Below, piece by piece: positions 48,831 to 59,190 of a stretch of 64,000 nt of DNA. A program made the position numbers and the translations under genes. This DNA is from Tanypteryx hageni. Taxonomy: Eukaryota > Arthropoda > Insecta > Odonata > Petaluridae. Numbering within the stretch: the stretch's first letter is position 1; every line of letters begins with the position of its first letter. The stretch is from assembly GCA_028673005.1 (NCBI GenBank), contig CM054112.1, forward strand, positions 24,417,624 through 24,481,623, given 5' to 3'. The notes beneath the pieces are model-generated. The model was not told the DNA's origin. It did no database searches and saw nothing but the letters and a program-made list of their open reading frames with translations.

Positions 48831-49570
48831 TTTTTAAAATTCCATGCAGTGATTTCAAAGCAAGCATCGGTTGGTGTAGAAGGATGATGCAAAGAAAAGG
48901 CCTTTCTCTTTGATGCCGCACTTCTCTAGCTCAACGCCTTCCCAGTGATTATGCTGAGAAGTTAATTACATACCAGAGGTATGTTATACACGAACGTAAA
49001 AAGCACGGCTACCTACTTGGGCAGATGGGAAATGCCGACTGAACTCCGGTTTGTTTTGATATGCCATCAAACGTCACCGTAAATACAAAAGGCACTAAAT
49101 CAGTGTTGATTAAAACCACTGGAAATGAGAAAACTAGAATCACCGTAATGCTTGCAGTTACAGCCGATGGGCGAAAACTGACTCCTTATGTAATTTTAAG
49201 GCGTAAAACAATACCAAAGAAAAAGTTACCATCAGGGGCGATCTTTTGTGTGCAGGAAAAGGGATGGATGAATGAAGAACTTGTGCTAGATTGGCTGAAT
49301 GTAGTCTGGGGTAGGCACCCGGGTGCATTACTACGTCAGAGGGGAATGCTCATACTCGACGTGTTCTAGGGTCACCTGACAAAAAATGTGAAGAAGAGAA
49401 TGGCTGAAATGCATACGGACCTAGTTATTATTCCCGGAGGAATGACATCGCAATTGCAAGTGTTAGATGTCGTGATTAATAAGCCTTTCAAAGATTTCTT
49501 GAGAAAGGAATATAATGAGTGGCTATTGGCCGGAAACCAAGAATTTACTCTATCGGGAAAGATAAAGAGG
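48818..49570 (+). pseudogene. pogo-like transposase, DDE part
   Basis: Continues the protein broken at 43666: DFKASIGWCRRMMQRKGLSL, AQRLPSDYAEK, then GNAD (first catalytic Asp, ~49034-49036) directly followed by a TGA where Glu is usual, FDMPSNVT, TTGNEKTRITVMLAV, ILDVF (second Asp) followed by a TAG in place of the usual Arg at ~49366-49369, GHLTKNVKK, and SQLQVLDVVINKPFKDF (third Asp). All three catalytic Asp codons are present, but at least two stops and a frameshift in the amino-terminal part disable it. It is cut at 49570 by a second LINE fragment; a C-terminal remnant follows at ~50015. Confidence 0.87.
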
Positions 49571-50014
49571 TAGGTAGGTATTTAATTTAAGGTGCCTCAA
49601 CAGCTAGGGTCATTTTGCACCTTTTACATTGCTTGTCAAGAGACATTGCAAAGATAATTACCTACATTGTATTAAATAATAAAATCATCAATAAAAATAC
49701 TTATAAATAGTAAAATGCATTAAAAGTATATGTTAAAAAATTCTATAAAAGGTGGATAAGACCAGCTTCTCTTAAAAACCTTAAAACATTATCCATTTTC
49801 ATGGAGTCTGCTAAAATAGCAGCAAGTTCCCCTGTAATGTGGAACTTGTTTCGCAGTGCATTATATTTCTGGCACTCTGTTAGGAGGTGTCTTATAGTTA
49901 GAAGTGAGTCGCAATTGCTGCATTGAGGGGGAAAGATAAAGAAACCGTCAGTTACTGTATTAGGGAAGTGGATCAAAACAGCCTGGGTCAAAATCACCAC
50001 CGAGTCTATTGTGC
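49571..50014 (-). pseudogene. LINE 3' fragment inside the pogo-like element
   Basis: A (TAGG)n-like tail at 49571-49581 and, on the minus strand, the carboxyl end of an RNase H-bearing LINE ORF2: CSNCDSLLTIRHLLTECQKY and NVLRFLREAGLIHLL (49743-49950). It is strongly 5'-truncated and is a different family from the LINE at 43667-48817 by sequence. No clear target duplication; roughly 25-30 codons of the host transposase are missing at the site. Confidence 0.75.
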
Positions 50015-50106
50015 CTGGATTTAAGAAATGTTGTGATGGCAATGACTCGAATGCTGTTTCAACTTTAGGAGATGAGGAAAAAGGAGAGAAAGGAGAATAT
50101 GATTAA
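50015..50106 (+). pseudogene. pogo-like transposase, carboxyl end
   Basis: FKKCCDGNDSNAVSTLGDEE then a Lys/Glu-rich tail and a TAA, matching the usual SFKKC-x-SNA-x-DG end of Tigger/pogo proteins. It resumes the frame after the LINE fragment. Confidence 0.65.
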
Positions 50107-50337
50107 ATATTGGAAGGTAGTTTGTCGTAAGTACCTATAAAAGCTATACATACTTAATTAAAATGTTGGCATTAAAATGTTTAAATTGTTTTCAGGACCT
50201 TGGAAAAACTTGTAATATTTAGTGCCTGCATGATTCACGAGTTTAAAGAAAATTATAATTCAAAAAGAGAAAATAAAATGTGTTTTTCCTTTTTCTAAGT
50301 TTCCCTTCAAAATACTTGGGGTCGCACTATATTCGGG

Positions 50338-50363
50338 ATCGCATTATATTCAGGCTAATATGG
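50338..50363 (-). repeat. pogo-like right inverted terminus
   Basis: Reverse complement reads CCATATTAGCCTGAATATAA then TGCGAT, partner of 42917-42942, followed by TA. Directly inside it is a second copy of the core (CCCGAATATAGTGCGAC). Confidence 0.8.
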
Positions 50364-50365
50364 TA

Positions 50366-51024
50366 CAATAACTTTTAGAGGAAGAGGTTTTTGAAAAAAA
50401 TTATTCTGCTTGATAATTTGCTTAAAAATAAAATTTGTCAATCTTGGAAACAATTTTTGTTTTTCAAAGTTTAAAAATACTCAAACTTATGTGAAAGCAA
50501 CCAGATCGTGCTTTATTCTATTAGGAAATTTTCTTTACTTTCGAACTAGCACAGTCCCACTTAAATCCGATAAACGGTTCAAGAGACATAAGTAATTTTC
50601 TTGAGAAAGGTCAAAATTTCAAAATTGTCCACTTCACACGTGATTTTGAGGGCCTTCCGCAACACACAAACTCGAGGCATTATATCAGGGTGCTATTCTA
50701 GGTCAAATACACAAAATATGTGAAAATCTGCTTTGTGCAAATTTGTTCCACCATTTTCGGTTCGTTACTCAACTATTAGGAGAGATGAGGGACGATCTGA
50801 GGACTAATGGGGAGGGTTCATCCATTCTGGAATCTGTATTAGGTGGGCCCATAAATTAAGGCTATAAACATTTTTGTGGTGGTGACCTGAGTTCTGTCAA
50901 GTCTACTCGTAAGGTGAAGGGGATAGACATAAATGCATAAATAAAGATGCCATATGTTTTGTAAGACTAAAAGACAGTCGAGATGTAAAGTATATTTCAA
51001 GTTTTTGCTTGCTTAGCCATTATA
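50366..51024. other. Spacer between two nested-element clusters
   Basis: AT-rich sequence with no recognised gene. A short open stretch near 50757-50858 (FVTQLLGEMRDDLR...) is too short to assign. The 5' terminus of the next transposon probably lies here, but I could not find matching inverted repeats. Confidence 0.6.
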
Positions 51025-51671
51025 ATGGACTCACAATTAGGTCCACTGATGATGGAAAATGGATGGAAATGTCTTCATAATGAAGAGTTTAAAGTGCTAA
51101 TAAAAAATGCTTTTTTTTGCCAAGAGATTATGGAAGGAAAGGGTCTTCTGGCTAATTCTAAAGATACAATTCCCCCTATCTGCAATATAGCCAAAGCTAT
51201 AGGAAATGAAATATATGAGCGTGTGATGGACATGCTTGCAGAAAAGGAAATCGCTGTGGAGGAAAAACTGGTGCTGTGTGATGAGAGCAACATGGATATA
51301 GATTTCAAGGAGGCCTCGGACTTTGAAGGCATTGACAAGGAAAACGAAGTGTAACAGCCAGAGGAAAAGAGGAAAATTTCAATATATTCCTCTTGAATGT
51401 AAGAAGAAAGTAGTAGCAATTGCTAGACAACATCCTGGGTGGAGTTTGGCTGTTCTTCAGGAGGCGTGGAATAATTATGAACAAGTTACGATGCGAACTT
51501 TGAAGCAATGGGCCATGCAGACTGCGACAACTTCTAATTCGGTCCACAATTCCAGTTTACTGCAAACAAAGTTGAAAATCTGCTTTTTAAAAGAAAAATA
51601 AAATAAGGCAATGAAAAATTACATCATACATCAGGGGATGCCACAACAATAAAGGAAACATTGGAAGCTGG
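51025..51671 (+). pseudogene. DDE transposon, transposase amino-terminal part
   Basis: From an ATG at 51025 a 109-residue frame runs to 51354. After a frameshift (overlap 51323-51354) it continues as YIPLECKKKVVAIARQHPGW...LQEAWNN and VTMRTLKQWAMQ to 51601, an amino-terminal helix-turn-helix-like region. A third frame with SGDATTIKETLEAG reaches the gypsy LTR at 51672. It continues on the far side of the gypsy element at 56834. I know this type as a DDE transposase with an NxDQxG first motif but cannot name the family with certainty. Confidence 0.65.
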
Positions 51672-51978
51672 TGCAGGATTTCACGGCCTGGCCGAAAGAG
51701 GGGGGAAGTAGCGATTTTCGTTTCGCCGCGACCACGAGAGTTTACCTCGGAAGGAGAAAACCCGGCGGAGACCAGTCCAGCTCCCGTGACTCAAGGCGAC
51801 CTCATCTAAGGAAAAGCCCCACTCAGGAGGACTAACGTGCCACAAGGAACTCAGCAGGGATTGCGTGCTCACCAAAGAATAGTTGTTGGGATCTTTATTA
51901 ATTTCTTCTGTTTAAATGTTTTTGTAATGTTTTATTTGTTAAATATATCGGACTCTCTAAACAGCCAGCAGCATTTCA
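51672..51978 (+). repeat. gypsy 5' LTR
   Basis: Begins TGCAGG, ends TTTCA. I count about eight mismatches to the 3' LTR over 307 bp, half of them in the first 40 bp. No convincing primer-binding site complementary to a common tRNA was recognised right after it. Confidence 0.88.
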
Positions 51979-52212
51979 AATTGTAGCAGAGCGTGGTTTG
52001 GTCTACGGCGTGCATCTCCAGTCAGTCAGGCAAGTTTGGGTTAGCTGTTGTTTTCTGGTCCTTTGTTTCCCTTACCATGGTCCATCCTGTAAACCTTTGA
52101 ATGCCCTGCCGGACCTCTGGGCGAAAAGATTTTTTTGTTTTCCCATCCTTCTATCCTTTTGTGATAGGTTTTTTTTTATAATTAAGTCGACTGGAGATGG
52201 CGTTTAGCTTTT

Positions 52213-53168
52213 CAGGGGGACGAGTTGGATTAACGGATTATCTAAGGAGGAGGCCGTGTCCGCTGCGAAGGAGTTGGGGCTCGACGATACGGGCACATTA
52301 GACGAGGTGCGTAAGAGGTTGAGAGAACACGTTAAAAAACAGCAGGCCCGAGGGGGAGCCGGGACAAGCGAGAGTCAATACAGCAACAGGAATGGAGGCA
52401 ATGCCAATAGTGGGAGAATCGGAGCTGTGGGCGAAGCGAAAGGCACTGCAGGAGCTCGGGAAAGATCTCGTCCGATGGGGACTTAAGTTCGAAGGGAACG
52501 AAGGTGAGAGTGTTAACCTTTTTTTGGAGAAGGTGGAAATGTTTCGGGAGACTCGGGAGGTTTCAAAAACGGAGATGTGGAATTTATTACCCGAACTTTT
52601 AGGGACAAGGGCGCTACAATGGTTTCAGGCAAATAGGTTTCATGTTTCATCATGGGATAATTTTGTAGTAGAACTCCGGAAAGCTTTTCTCCCCATTGGG
52701 TACAACATTAGATTGAAGCGGGAAATGATTTCTAGGACCCAAGGAGAGATGAAGCGGATGAGTGATTTTATAACCATAATACGAAGCATGAATAGGAGAC
52801 TCGAAAGACCCCTCAACGAATCGGAATTATTGGAGCTTGCATGTGACAACCTCCATCCGATATATTTGGAGAATTTTCCGTTCGAAGGTGTAAATAGTTT
52901 TTCCAAACTATTGAATTTTGGGGGCCAGATTGAATATAGGATAGAGCGATGCAAGCTCTATAGGCCTCCTGATAAAAGCAACGAATTCATTAATGCAGAA
53001 TTTGGATATCAGGGTTCAGTGGGGGGTAGCAGCCGACCTTCGAGTGACGTAAGTTTAGCTCAGTTTCGATCAGCAGGTGAAAGGGATAGAGCCAGACGTT
53101 GTATCAATTGCAATAGGCAGGGCCATATTAGGCGAGCCTGTCCCAATAGACCAAATACTTTAAACTAG
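52213..53168 (+). pseudogene. gypsy gag
   Basis: The amino-terminal part reads WINGLSKEEAVSAAKELGLD and a helical, charged segment (KRLREHVKK) in one frame to ~52440. Gag then continues in another frame from ~52400: LKFEGNEGESVNLFLEKVE, GTRALQWFQAN, LRKAFLPIGYNIRLKREM (capsid-like retrotrans-gag region), ending in a single zinc knuckle CINCNRQGHIRRAC (C-x2-C-x4-H-x4-C) and a stop at 53168. A frameshift and the absence of an in-frame ATG for the first part indicate a mutated copy. Gag assembles the particle that packages element RNA. Confidence 0.85.
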
Positions 53169-53199
53169 TACAGCCCGGAGAAAAGGGAGGCAGGCTCCG

Positions 53200-56100
53200 C
53201 GGCAATAGAAAATTAGCCTCCGGAAAAAGGAATTTAGCCACAAAGACAAGGTATTCCGTGGCGGGAAACGTATCTGTCGTAGATGTAATAATAGGGGGTA
53301 AAAGGTTAGAAGCTTTGATTGACTCTGGATCAGTACGCAGTCTAATCTCAGGAGAGTTGTTTAAAGAACTGCTAGGGAAAGGTTTGGTTAAAGGACAAAG
53401 GACGATCATTTTGTTTGCTATACGGCCTCTCGGGAACCGTTGGATATTTTCTTGTCAGCAAGGATTAAAGTTAAACTAGGGTATTTTACATGGACATTCT
53501 GGTTTTGGGTATGTGACAACTTGTCAAGAATTATCTTAGGGGCAGACTTCATGGCAAACACAGGTCTTGTGTTGAATATCGCTGATAACTGTTGTTATTT
53601 TAAGTTTAATCGCAACCAGCGTTTTGAATTGGGTCCCATAGAAAAGGAATCGGAGTGCGTAGCAAATGTGGGGGCGGATGACGAGGTTGTTAGAGAAAAG
53701 GGGTATGATTTAGCACATTTGAGTTCCAAACAACGGGAAGAAATTATCCAAATTATTGAGTGTTTTCCCGACGTGCTGAACGAGCGTTTAGGGTTAACTG
53801 ATCTTATCGAGTACGATATTCACCTTACAGATAAGACACCCGTAAAAAGTCATCTATATCATTTGAGCCCTCCAAAACTGTCCGAGCTGCGCAAACAAAT
53901 AGATGAGTTAATAAAAAAGGGCGTGATTGAAACGTCAATTTCACCATATTCGTCACCCTGTTTTTTAGTTCCCAAGAGTAATGGGACGACACGGATGGTA
54001 GTAGATTAACGGAAGTTGAATTCAAAGATAGAAATAGAATCGATTCCCATTCCGGACATTCATACAGCGTTCAACTGGTTTGTTCAGGCCAAGTATTTTA
54101 CCACCATTGATTTGAATGCGGCATATTACCAAATTCCTCTCTCCAAATCTTGCAGACCCATTACGGCCTTTTGCACTGGGTGGAATCTCTATCAGTTTAA
54201 AAGAGTGCCCTTCGGACTTGCCACCGGTGCACAAGTACTGACGCGATTGCTTGATCATATATTTCACGACATTAAGTTCGTATACGTGTTTAATTACATT
54301 GACGATGTGGTAATTTTCTCGAATAATTTCGCTGACCATGTAAAACATATTCGAGAAGTTTTAAATCATCTTAGGGCAGCGGGTTTAACTGTCAATCCGC
54401 AAAAGGTAAATTTCGGAGTGAGTGAGATTTCTTTCCTTGGGCACCTAGTATCGGCACAAGGAGTCAAAATTTACCCCGAAAGAACGAAGGCCATTAGAGA
54501 GTTTAAAGAACCGAAAGATGCAAAGGGGATAGCGCATTTCGTGGGAATGATTAATTATTCTGGGAAGTTTATTCCTAATCTGGCGGAGAAGACAGCCCCT
54601 TTGAATGCACTACGGGGAAAGAAGGTCCAGTTCATTTGGGGAAAAGAACAGGAGGAGGCATTTCAGAACTTGAAGGAGTGCATTATAAACCCTCCGGTAT
54701 TACGTATGGCGGACTTCTCGCAGGAGTTCATTTTACAAACGGATGCAAGTTCAGTTGTCGTTGGAGCGGTATTGTACCAAGAGGTAGATGGCCTCCGGCA
54801 ACCAGTAGCATACGCAAGTCGTTCTCTTTCGACCGCGGAAAAGAAATATAGCGCATATGAGCTAGAATGCCTAGCAATAGTATTCGCTGTTCAAAAATTC
54901 CGTAACTATATAGAGCATGCGGAATTCCTTTTAGAAACTGATAATCAAGCGTTATCCTGGATGCTGGCACATCCTAGACAATTAGGAAAAATTGGGAGAT
55001 GGGTAATTCAAATTTCGTCATTGAAATTCAGAGTTCAGCATATTAAAGGAACTCAAAATGTGGTAGCGGACACGTTGTCCCGCATGTATGGGGAAGGAAA
55101 AGAAGAAGGAAGGCCGAATGAATACACCGCGGAAGTCATGAGTACTGATTTCCCTCTCGCTTTCCAGGAAATAGCGGTACACCAAGGTACGGACCCCGAA
55201 TTGGCCCCTCTCATGGCGAAGCTAAGTGCTGTGGAGACAGTGTCGGGATATGTATTGTCAAAGGGAACCCAATGCTACAAAGGCAAAGGAAAAGTCAAAG
55301 TCGTGGTGCCCCAAGTTTTGAGGCCCGTAGTTTTCGCTTATTACCATGAATCCTGCTTCGGGGGTCACTTAGGAATATATAAAACAATACAGAAAATACG
55401 GGAGAAATACATATGGAAAGGAATGGATAGGGAGATAGCGGAGAGAGTGAAACAATGTAAAACGTGCAACTTAAGTAAGCCAGCACAGAAAAGTAATTTC
55501 GGGGCATTGAGTTCCTCGGTAGCAGATAAGCCAATGCAGGATATTTTCCTGGATTTCGTTGGAAAGCTTCCGCGTAGCAAAAGGGGAAATACGATGATAC
55601 TAGTCGGCGTGAATGCCTTTTCCAAATATTGTTGGATAATTCCTCTCCGCGAGGCTACTGCACAGTCTTTAATAAGAGCGGTACACGAGAACATAATTCA
55701 GAATTTTGGACCTCCTAAACGTTTCATCTCAGATAACGGAAGGCAGTTCACGTCGGAGGCATTTAAGAGGATGTGTTTTTCTTATGGAATTGAGCACATC
55801 ACGACCACCCCGTATTACCCGCAACCGTCGCTGGCCGAACGTTTCAACCGGAATTTAAAATCGGCACTTATCGGTTTCCATTCAGAATCGCAGACGGAAT
55901 GGGACGAAAACCTTATCTGGCTACAACTTGCCTTTAGCACTGCGAAGCACGAGACTCATCGAGGAATTCCATTTGAATTGATGTTTGGGTTTAAGCCTAA
56001 TTGTCCTCTCTCTCTTAGGTGGCACATAGACGAACTATTGCCAAGCCAAGCGGGCCATGTAGGCATGTCAAAAAGGTGGAGAGAGGCTAAGAAGAACCTT

Positions 56101-56373
56101 ACAAGAGCACATGCGAGATCAGAGAGGAGCTACAACCAAGGCAGGGTGGAGAACCCATTTCGGGTGGGGGATTTAGTGGTAGTGCGTTCGCATCCAATTA
56201 GTAAAGCCGCAGACAAGCGGGCAGCAAAACTTATGCAGCGATGGAAAGGGCCGTACACGATTTCACGTTTCCTCACTCCTGTTACAGTCTCACTGTTAAA
56301 TGCTGCCGACGGAAAGTACTATAGAAAGGCTCATATTTCTCAGCTTAAGCTATGTCCGAGCACCTTACACTGA
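53200..56373 (+). pseudogene. gypsy pol: protease, RT, RNase H, integrase
   Basis: Protease with ALIDSGSVRSLIS at ~53312-53350; after a frameshift near 53435 the second half follows (IILGADFMANTGLVL). RT starts at VIETSISPYSSPCFLVPK. A TAA at 54007-54009 stands where Tyr is usual (VVD-stop-RKLN). The frame then stays open for 785 codons: TTIDLNAAYYQI (catalytic Asp), NYIDDVVIFS, FLGHLVS; RNase H with LQTDASS, YELECLAIV and ETDNQAL; integrase with an HHCC zinc finger (HESCFGGH, CKTC), catalytic DD35E as LDFVG, SDNGRQF and LAERFNR; and a GPYTI module near the carboxyl end. Apart from one frameshift and one nonsense codon, pol is intact with all catalytic residues. Confidence 0.93.
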
Positions 56374-56476
56374 CCCTTTTACCTTTCAGAGAAGGGTGAT
56401 GATCTTACTCATTCCAAACAGGGGAGTAGAAAGCTGCAGAAGCGCGGAACTGGAAGGCAGGGCGTGGATGCTGTTT

Positions 56477-56487
56477 GGAGGGAGGAG
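56477..56487 (+). other. Candidate polypurine tract
   Basis: GGAGGGAGGAG followed by TATGTGCC. If this is the plus-strand primer, the 3' LTR starts at TGTGCC (56490) and is 344 bp long. Confidence 0.5.
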
Positions 56488-56526
56488 TATGTGCCGAGTA
56501 TATGCGGCACATTTGAAGGTCCGCGG

Positions 56527-56833
56527 TGCGGGATTTCAGGCCCTGGCTGAAAGAGGGGAGAAGTAGCGATTTTCGTTTCGCCGCGACCACGAGAGTTTAC
56601 CTCGGAAGGAGAAAACCCGGCGGAGACCAGTCCAGCTCCCGTGACTCAAGGCGACCTCATCTAAGGAAAAGCCCCACTCAGGAGGACTAACGTGCCACAA
56701 GGAACTCAGCAGGGATTGCGTGCTCACCAAAGAATAGTTGATGGGATCTTTATTAATTTCTTTTGTTTAAATGTTTTTGTAATGTTTTATTTGTTAAATA
56801 TATCGGACTCTCTAAACAGCCAGCAGCGTTTCA
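56527..56833 (+). repeat. gypsy 3' LTR
   Basis: Direct repeat of 51672-51978; may extend left to 56490 (see polypurine tract). Confidence 0.88.
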
Positions 56834-57560
56834 ACTATAATTCCAAACTTTCATCCTAATTATATTTTCAACATGGACCAGACAGGATGCCAGTATCAAT
56901 CGATGATGAATAGAACACTCACCCACAAAGGAGGTAAAAACAGTTTTTATGAAAACCCATAGTTTGAACAAAATTTCCCATTCCTACACTGTGCAGTACA
57001 CAATTATACCATCAGGCAAAATGCTTCCATGCGTGTTTCTCTGCCTGTAGGAGCCCACAAATAAATTTGGTTTACTAGTGCAAAAAAAAGTTAATGACTT
57101 GGTGGCTAAATATGGAAATGTCTTAGTGTCACTCAAAATCAGGTATGCTAACCTCAAAAGTATACAACTCTTTTCTAAAAGACTACTTGCAGCCAAGTGT
57201 CCAATCCAAAAAGTTTTTATTATTAATTGACTCATGGGGAGGCCAGACCAATCCTGCTGTTTACAATGAAATTTTTCATAATGGTGATGGTGAAAATGCA
57301 ACCCTATCTGCCAGACCTTGGACATTTATTTTTACAGACAAATGAAAATTTACATTAAGCATATTCAAAACTGTTCCTATTTGTCAGAGGAAAATCGAGA
57401 AATTGCATCATGCAAGGATGCTATAGAACTGCATTCCTTGCTCCATGATCAGTTGAGTGCACCAGTGTTTGGAGATAAGATACATTATGCTTGGTATGTG
57501 TCAAACCTGATTCCTTTAAGAACATGAAAGATGCTTGTTTTCCATCTTTTGATAGCACTT
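56834..57560 (+). pseudogene. DDE transposon, transposase catalytic part
   Basis: Resumes right after the gypsy 3' LTR: TIIPNFHPNYIFNMDQTGCQ (first catalytic Asp in NMDQTG), NRTLTHKG, PSGKMLPCVFLCL, a second catalytic block LLLIDSWGGQTNPAVYNE (Asp in IDSWGG, ~57220-57240), then frame changes and KHIQNCSYLSEENREIA, ELHSLLHDQLSAPVFGDK, IHYAWYVSNLI. Several stops and frameshifts. The amino-terminal part is at 51025-51671 and the final Cys-rich segment lies beyond the LINE fragment at 57862. Confidence 0.7.
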
Positions 57561-57574
57561 GTTGTCAAAGTCAT
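57561..57574. repeat. Target-site duplication, left (TTGTCAAAGTCATG)
   Basis: 14 bp, repeated exactly at 57848-57861, framing a LINE 3' fragment. Confidence 0.9.
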
Positions 57575-57847
57575 GTGTGTGTGTGTGTTTATTGGCGCAC
57601 CAGCAGTTAGAGTTATAGGCAACAGTTACCTGCTGTGTATAAAAAATACTTTTGCTGTCCTTCAGATATTTCGCAATAAATAGTTAGGGCATTGTCATAG
57701 TCGGTTAAAAAGGCCTGTATTCTTGAAAAATTCCAACACTCGGCTAGTCACAGATGGATCTTCACCCAAGGCTTGATGGATTTGCTCGGGAATCTGAAAG
57801 GCAAGCCGCTGTCCTCTCAGATCCAAACATTCCGTCAGAATGTGTCT
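57575..57847 (-). mobile_element. I-type LINE, 3' fragment (second copy)
   Basis: 273 bp matching the 3' end of the LINE at 43667-48817 on the same strand: (TG)n tail, TTTATTGGCGCACCARCAGT, the ORF2 stop region and the last ~50 codons. It is 5'-truncated and has its own 14-bp target duplication, so it is an independent retrotransposition event of the same family. Confidence 0.92.
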
Positions 57848-57861
57848 TTGTCAAAGTCATG
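57848..57861. repeat. Target-site duplication, right (TTGTCAAAGTCATG)
   Basis: Partner of 57561-57574. Confidence 0.9.
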
Positions 57862-57900
57862 GAGCTCCTCTTATTAAATGTGCATGGTGTAATTTTATTT
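57862..57900 (+). pseudogene. DDE transposase, Cys-rich carboxyl end
   Basis: Removing the LINE fragment and one duplication joins the frame CCQSH to GAPLIKCAWCNFILCLKC, giving a Cys-rich end (C-x2-C ... C-x2-C). This is the usual end of this transposase type, so the LINE hit its last codons. Confidence 0.65.
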
Positions 57901-59190
57901 TATGTTTAAAATGTTTTATGAAATGTACCATCCACACTTTTATATATGCTTGAAAACCAACATAATTTGTTCATATGTGAATAAAAGAATATCTTTTGCA
58001 AAGCAGGATTCCAAGTATTCTTTCCTTCTTATCATTGGTAACACATATACAAAGAAAATGATTGAATGAAAAACAACATTGTCATATTAGAAATAATAAG
58101 AAAATGCAAAAAAATGAATAAAAATTTGTGAGCCCTAATAAAAAAATCATCATATTAAGAGAGAAATGACAAGAAAATGAAAAAAATTAACATAGGATCC
58201 AAACCAGCGAAACGTTACATTGTAAGCTACATGAGCTGACACCTCAGCCACTATGACTCAGTCATAGAGGTGATCAAAAATGCATAAGCCTCACATGTAA
58301 AACTTTATCGTCCATTTTCTCCAAAATTTATTAATATGGGATTGTACTTTGGTATTTAACACAATTAGGGATGATCTTTATTGTCACAAAATTTGAATAG
58401 AATTGGAACTGTCAAGTTTGTCGACTCCCCTTGTGAGCTGAATTTTCGAGTTTTTAACCATGTTATTATTTAATACAGACTAAATAGATCAATAACTCAT
58501 TCTAAGGTAGAATACCAAGGCAAGCAATTGCATCAAACAGTTAATTAACATTTTTCTCTTTATATATTAATACTCAATGTCCATCTGTCCATTCCCCCTT
58601 TTATCTCTTGAACGGTTTGTCAGAGAGAAATGCTGTAAACACCATTTTGTTTCTGTCAACTAGGAGACCACAGGAAAACTATTTTTGTTTATAGAAGTGT
58701 CCTGGATTCGACTCTGGAAGACGATTACATTTTCCCATATGTTTACACAGGAGTTTTGATTTTTCAAGGTGCAAGGTTTATTTCCTTCATTCATTAAAAT
58801 AAGTAAATAGAGACCGAAATTCTCCATTTTTACTTTATTCAACAGCTAAAACTATAAAATATCTTAGTCCTGCAATGTTTTGAGTTACACAGAATGATTT
58901 GTCAGAAATGCGTTTATTTTTGAAATTTTATGGATTTTTTGTACTCTTTCCAGGTGTTGCCAAGGCGACCCGCAATGTTGCCTCCGATTGAATTAGTGCC
59001 TATTAAGCCTTCAAATAGACAAAAGAATTGCGATATTTTCTCCATGCTTTTTATGAAGCATCGAAATTATAGTTGTATCAATGTCAAATTTAACGTTGCA
59101 ACATTAATAATTGAATATTATTATTATTCATTAAACTGCATGTGGGCTGTGGGCATTTTTAACGATGATGATTTTAAGCATACAGATTTC
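57901..59190. other. AT-rich spacer
   Basis: Probably the 3' untranslated end of the DDE transposon at first (GTGAATAAAAG near 57979 could be its poly(A) signal), then unassigned AT-rich sequence. A weak tRNA-like element on the minus strand is listed separately. An 87-codon frame at 58930-59193 has no recognisable motif. Confidence 0.6.
58195..58265 (-). other. tRNA-like sequence (possible SINE head)
   Basis: On the minus strand, TGGCTGAGGTG (A-box-like) and GGTTTGGATCC (B-box-like) lie ~46 nt apart, close to the spacing in tRNA genes. The acceptor and T stems do not pair well, so it is not an intact tRNA gene; an old tRNA-derived SINE promoter is more likely. Confidence 0.35.

Larger units (their letters stand above)
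42917..50363 (+). mobile_element. pogo/Tigger-like transposon, interrupted by LINEs
   Basis: Bounded by imperfect inverted termini (42917-42942 and 50338-50363; about 21 of 26 positions match) flanked on both sides by TA (42915-42916 and 50364-50365), the usual pogo/Tc1 target. It contains a split transposase in the plus orientation (43299-43666, 48818-49570, ~50015-50106). Without the two LINE insertions it would be ~1.9 kb, a normal size for this family. Confidence 0.85.
51672..56833 (+). mobile_element. Ty3/gypsy LTR retrotransposon
   Basis: 5162 bp with two 307-bp LTRs in direct orientation, gag and pol in the plus strand, no env. It lies inside the DDE transposon, whose protein continues on both sides. 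No 5-bp target duplication is visible (GCTGG before, ACTAT after), and a polypurine tract sits ~40 bp upstream of the assigned 3' LTR start. The true LTR may therefore be longer at its 5' end (from 56490), with the corresponding part of the left LTR lost. Confidence 0.92.

Noticed and set aside
46272..48913. Plus-strand frames of 80-177 codons
   Set aside because: Antisense shadows of the minus-strand I-type LINE. Only the last ~20 codons before 48913 are real, as pogo transposase.
58195..58265. Functional tRNA gene
   Set aside because: A- and B-like boxes are spaced correctly, but acceptor and T stems do not pair.
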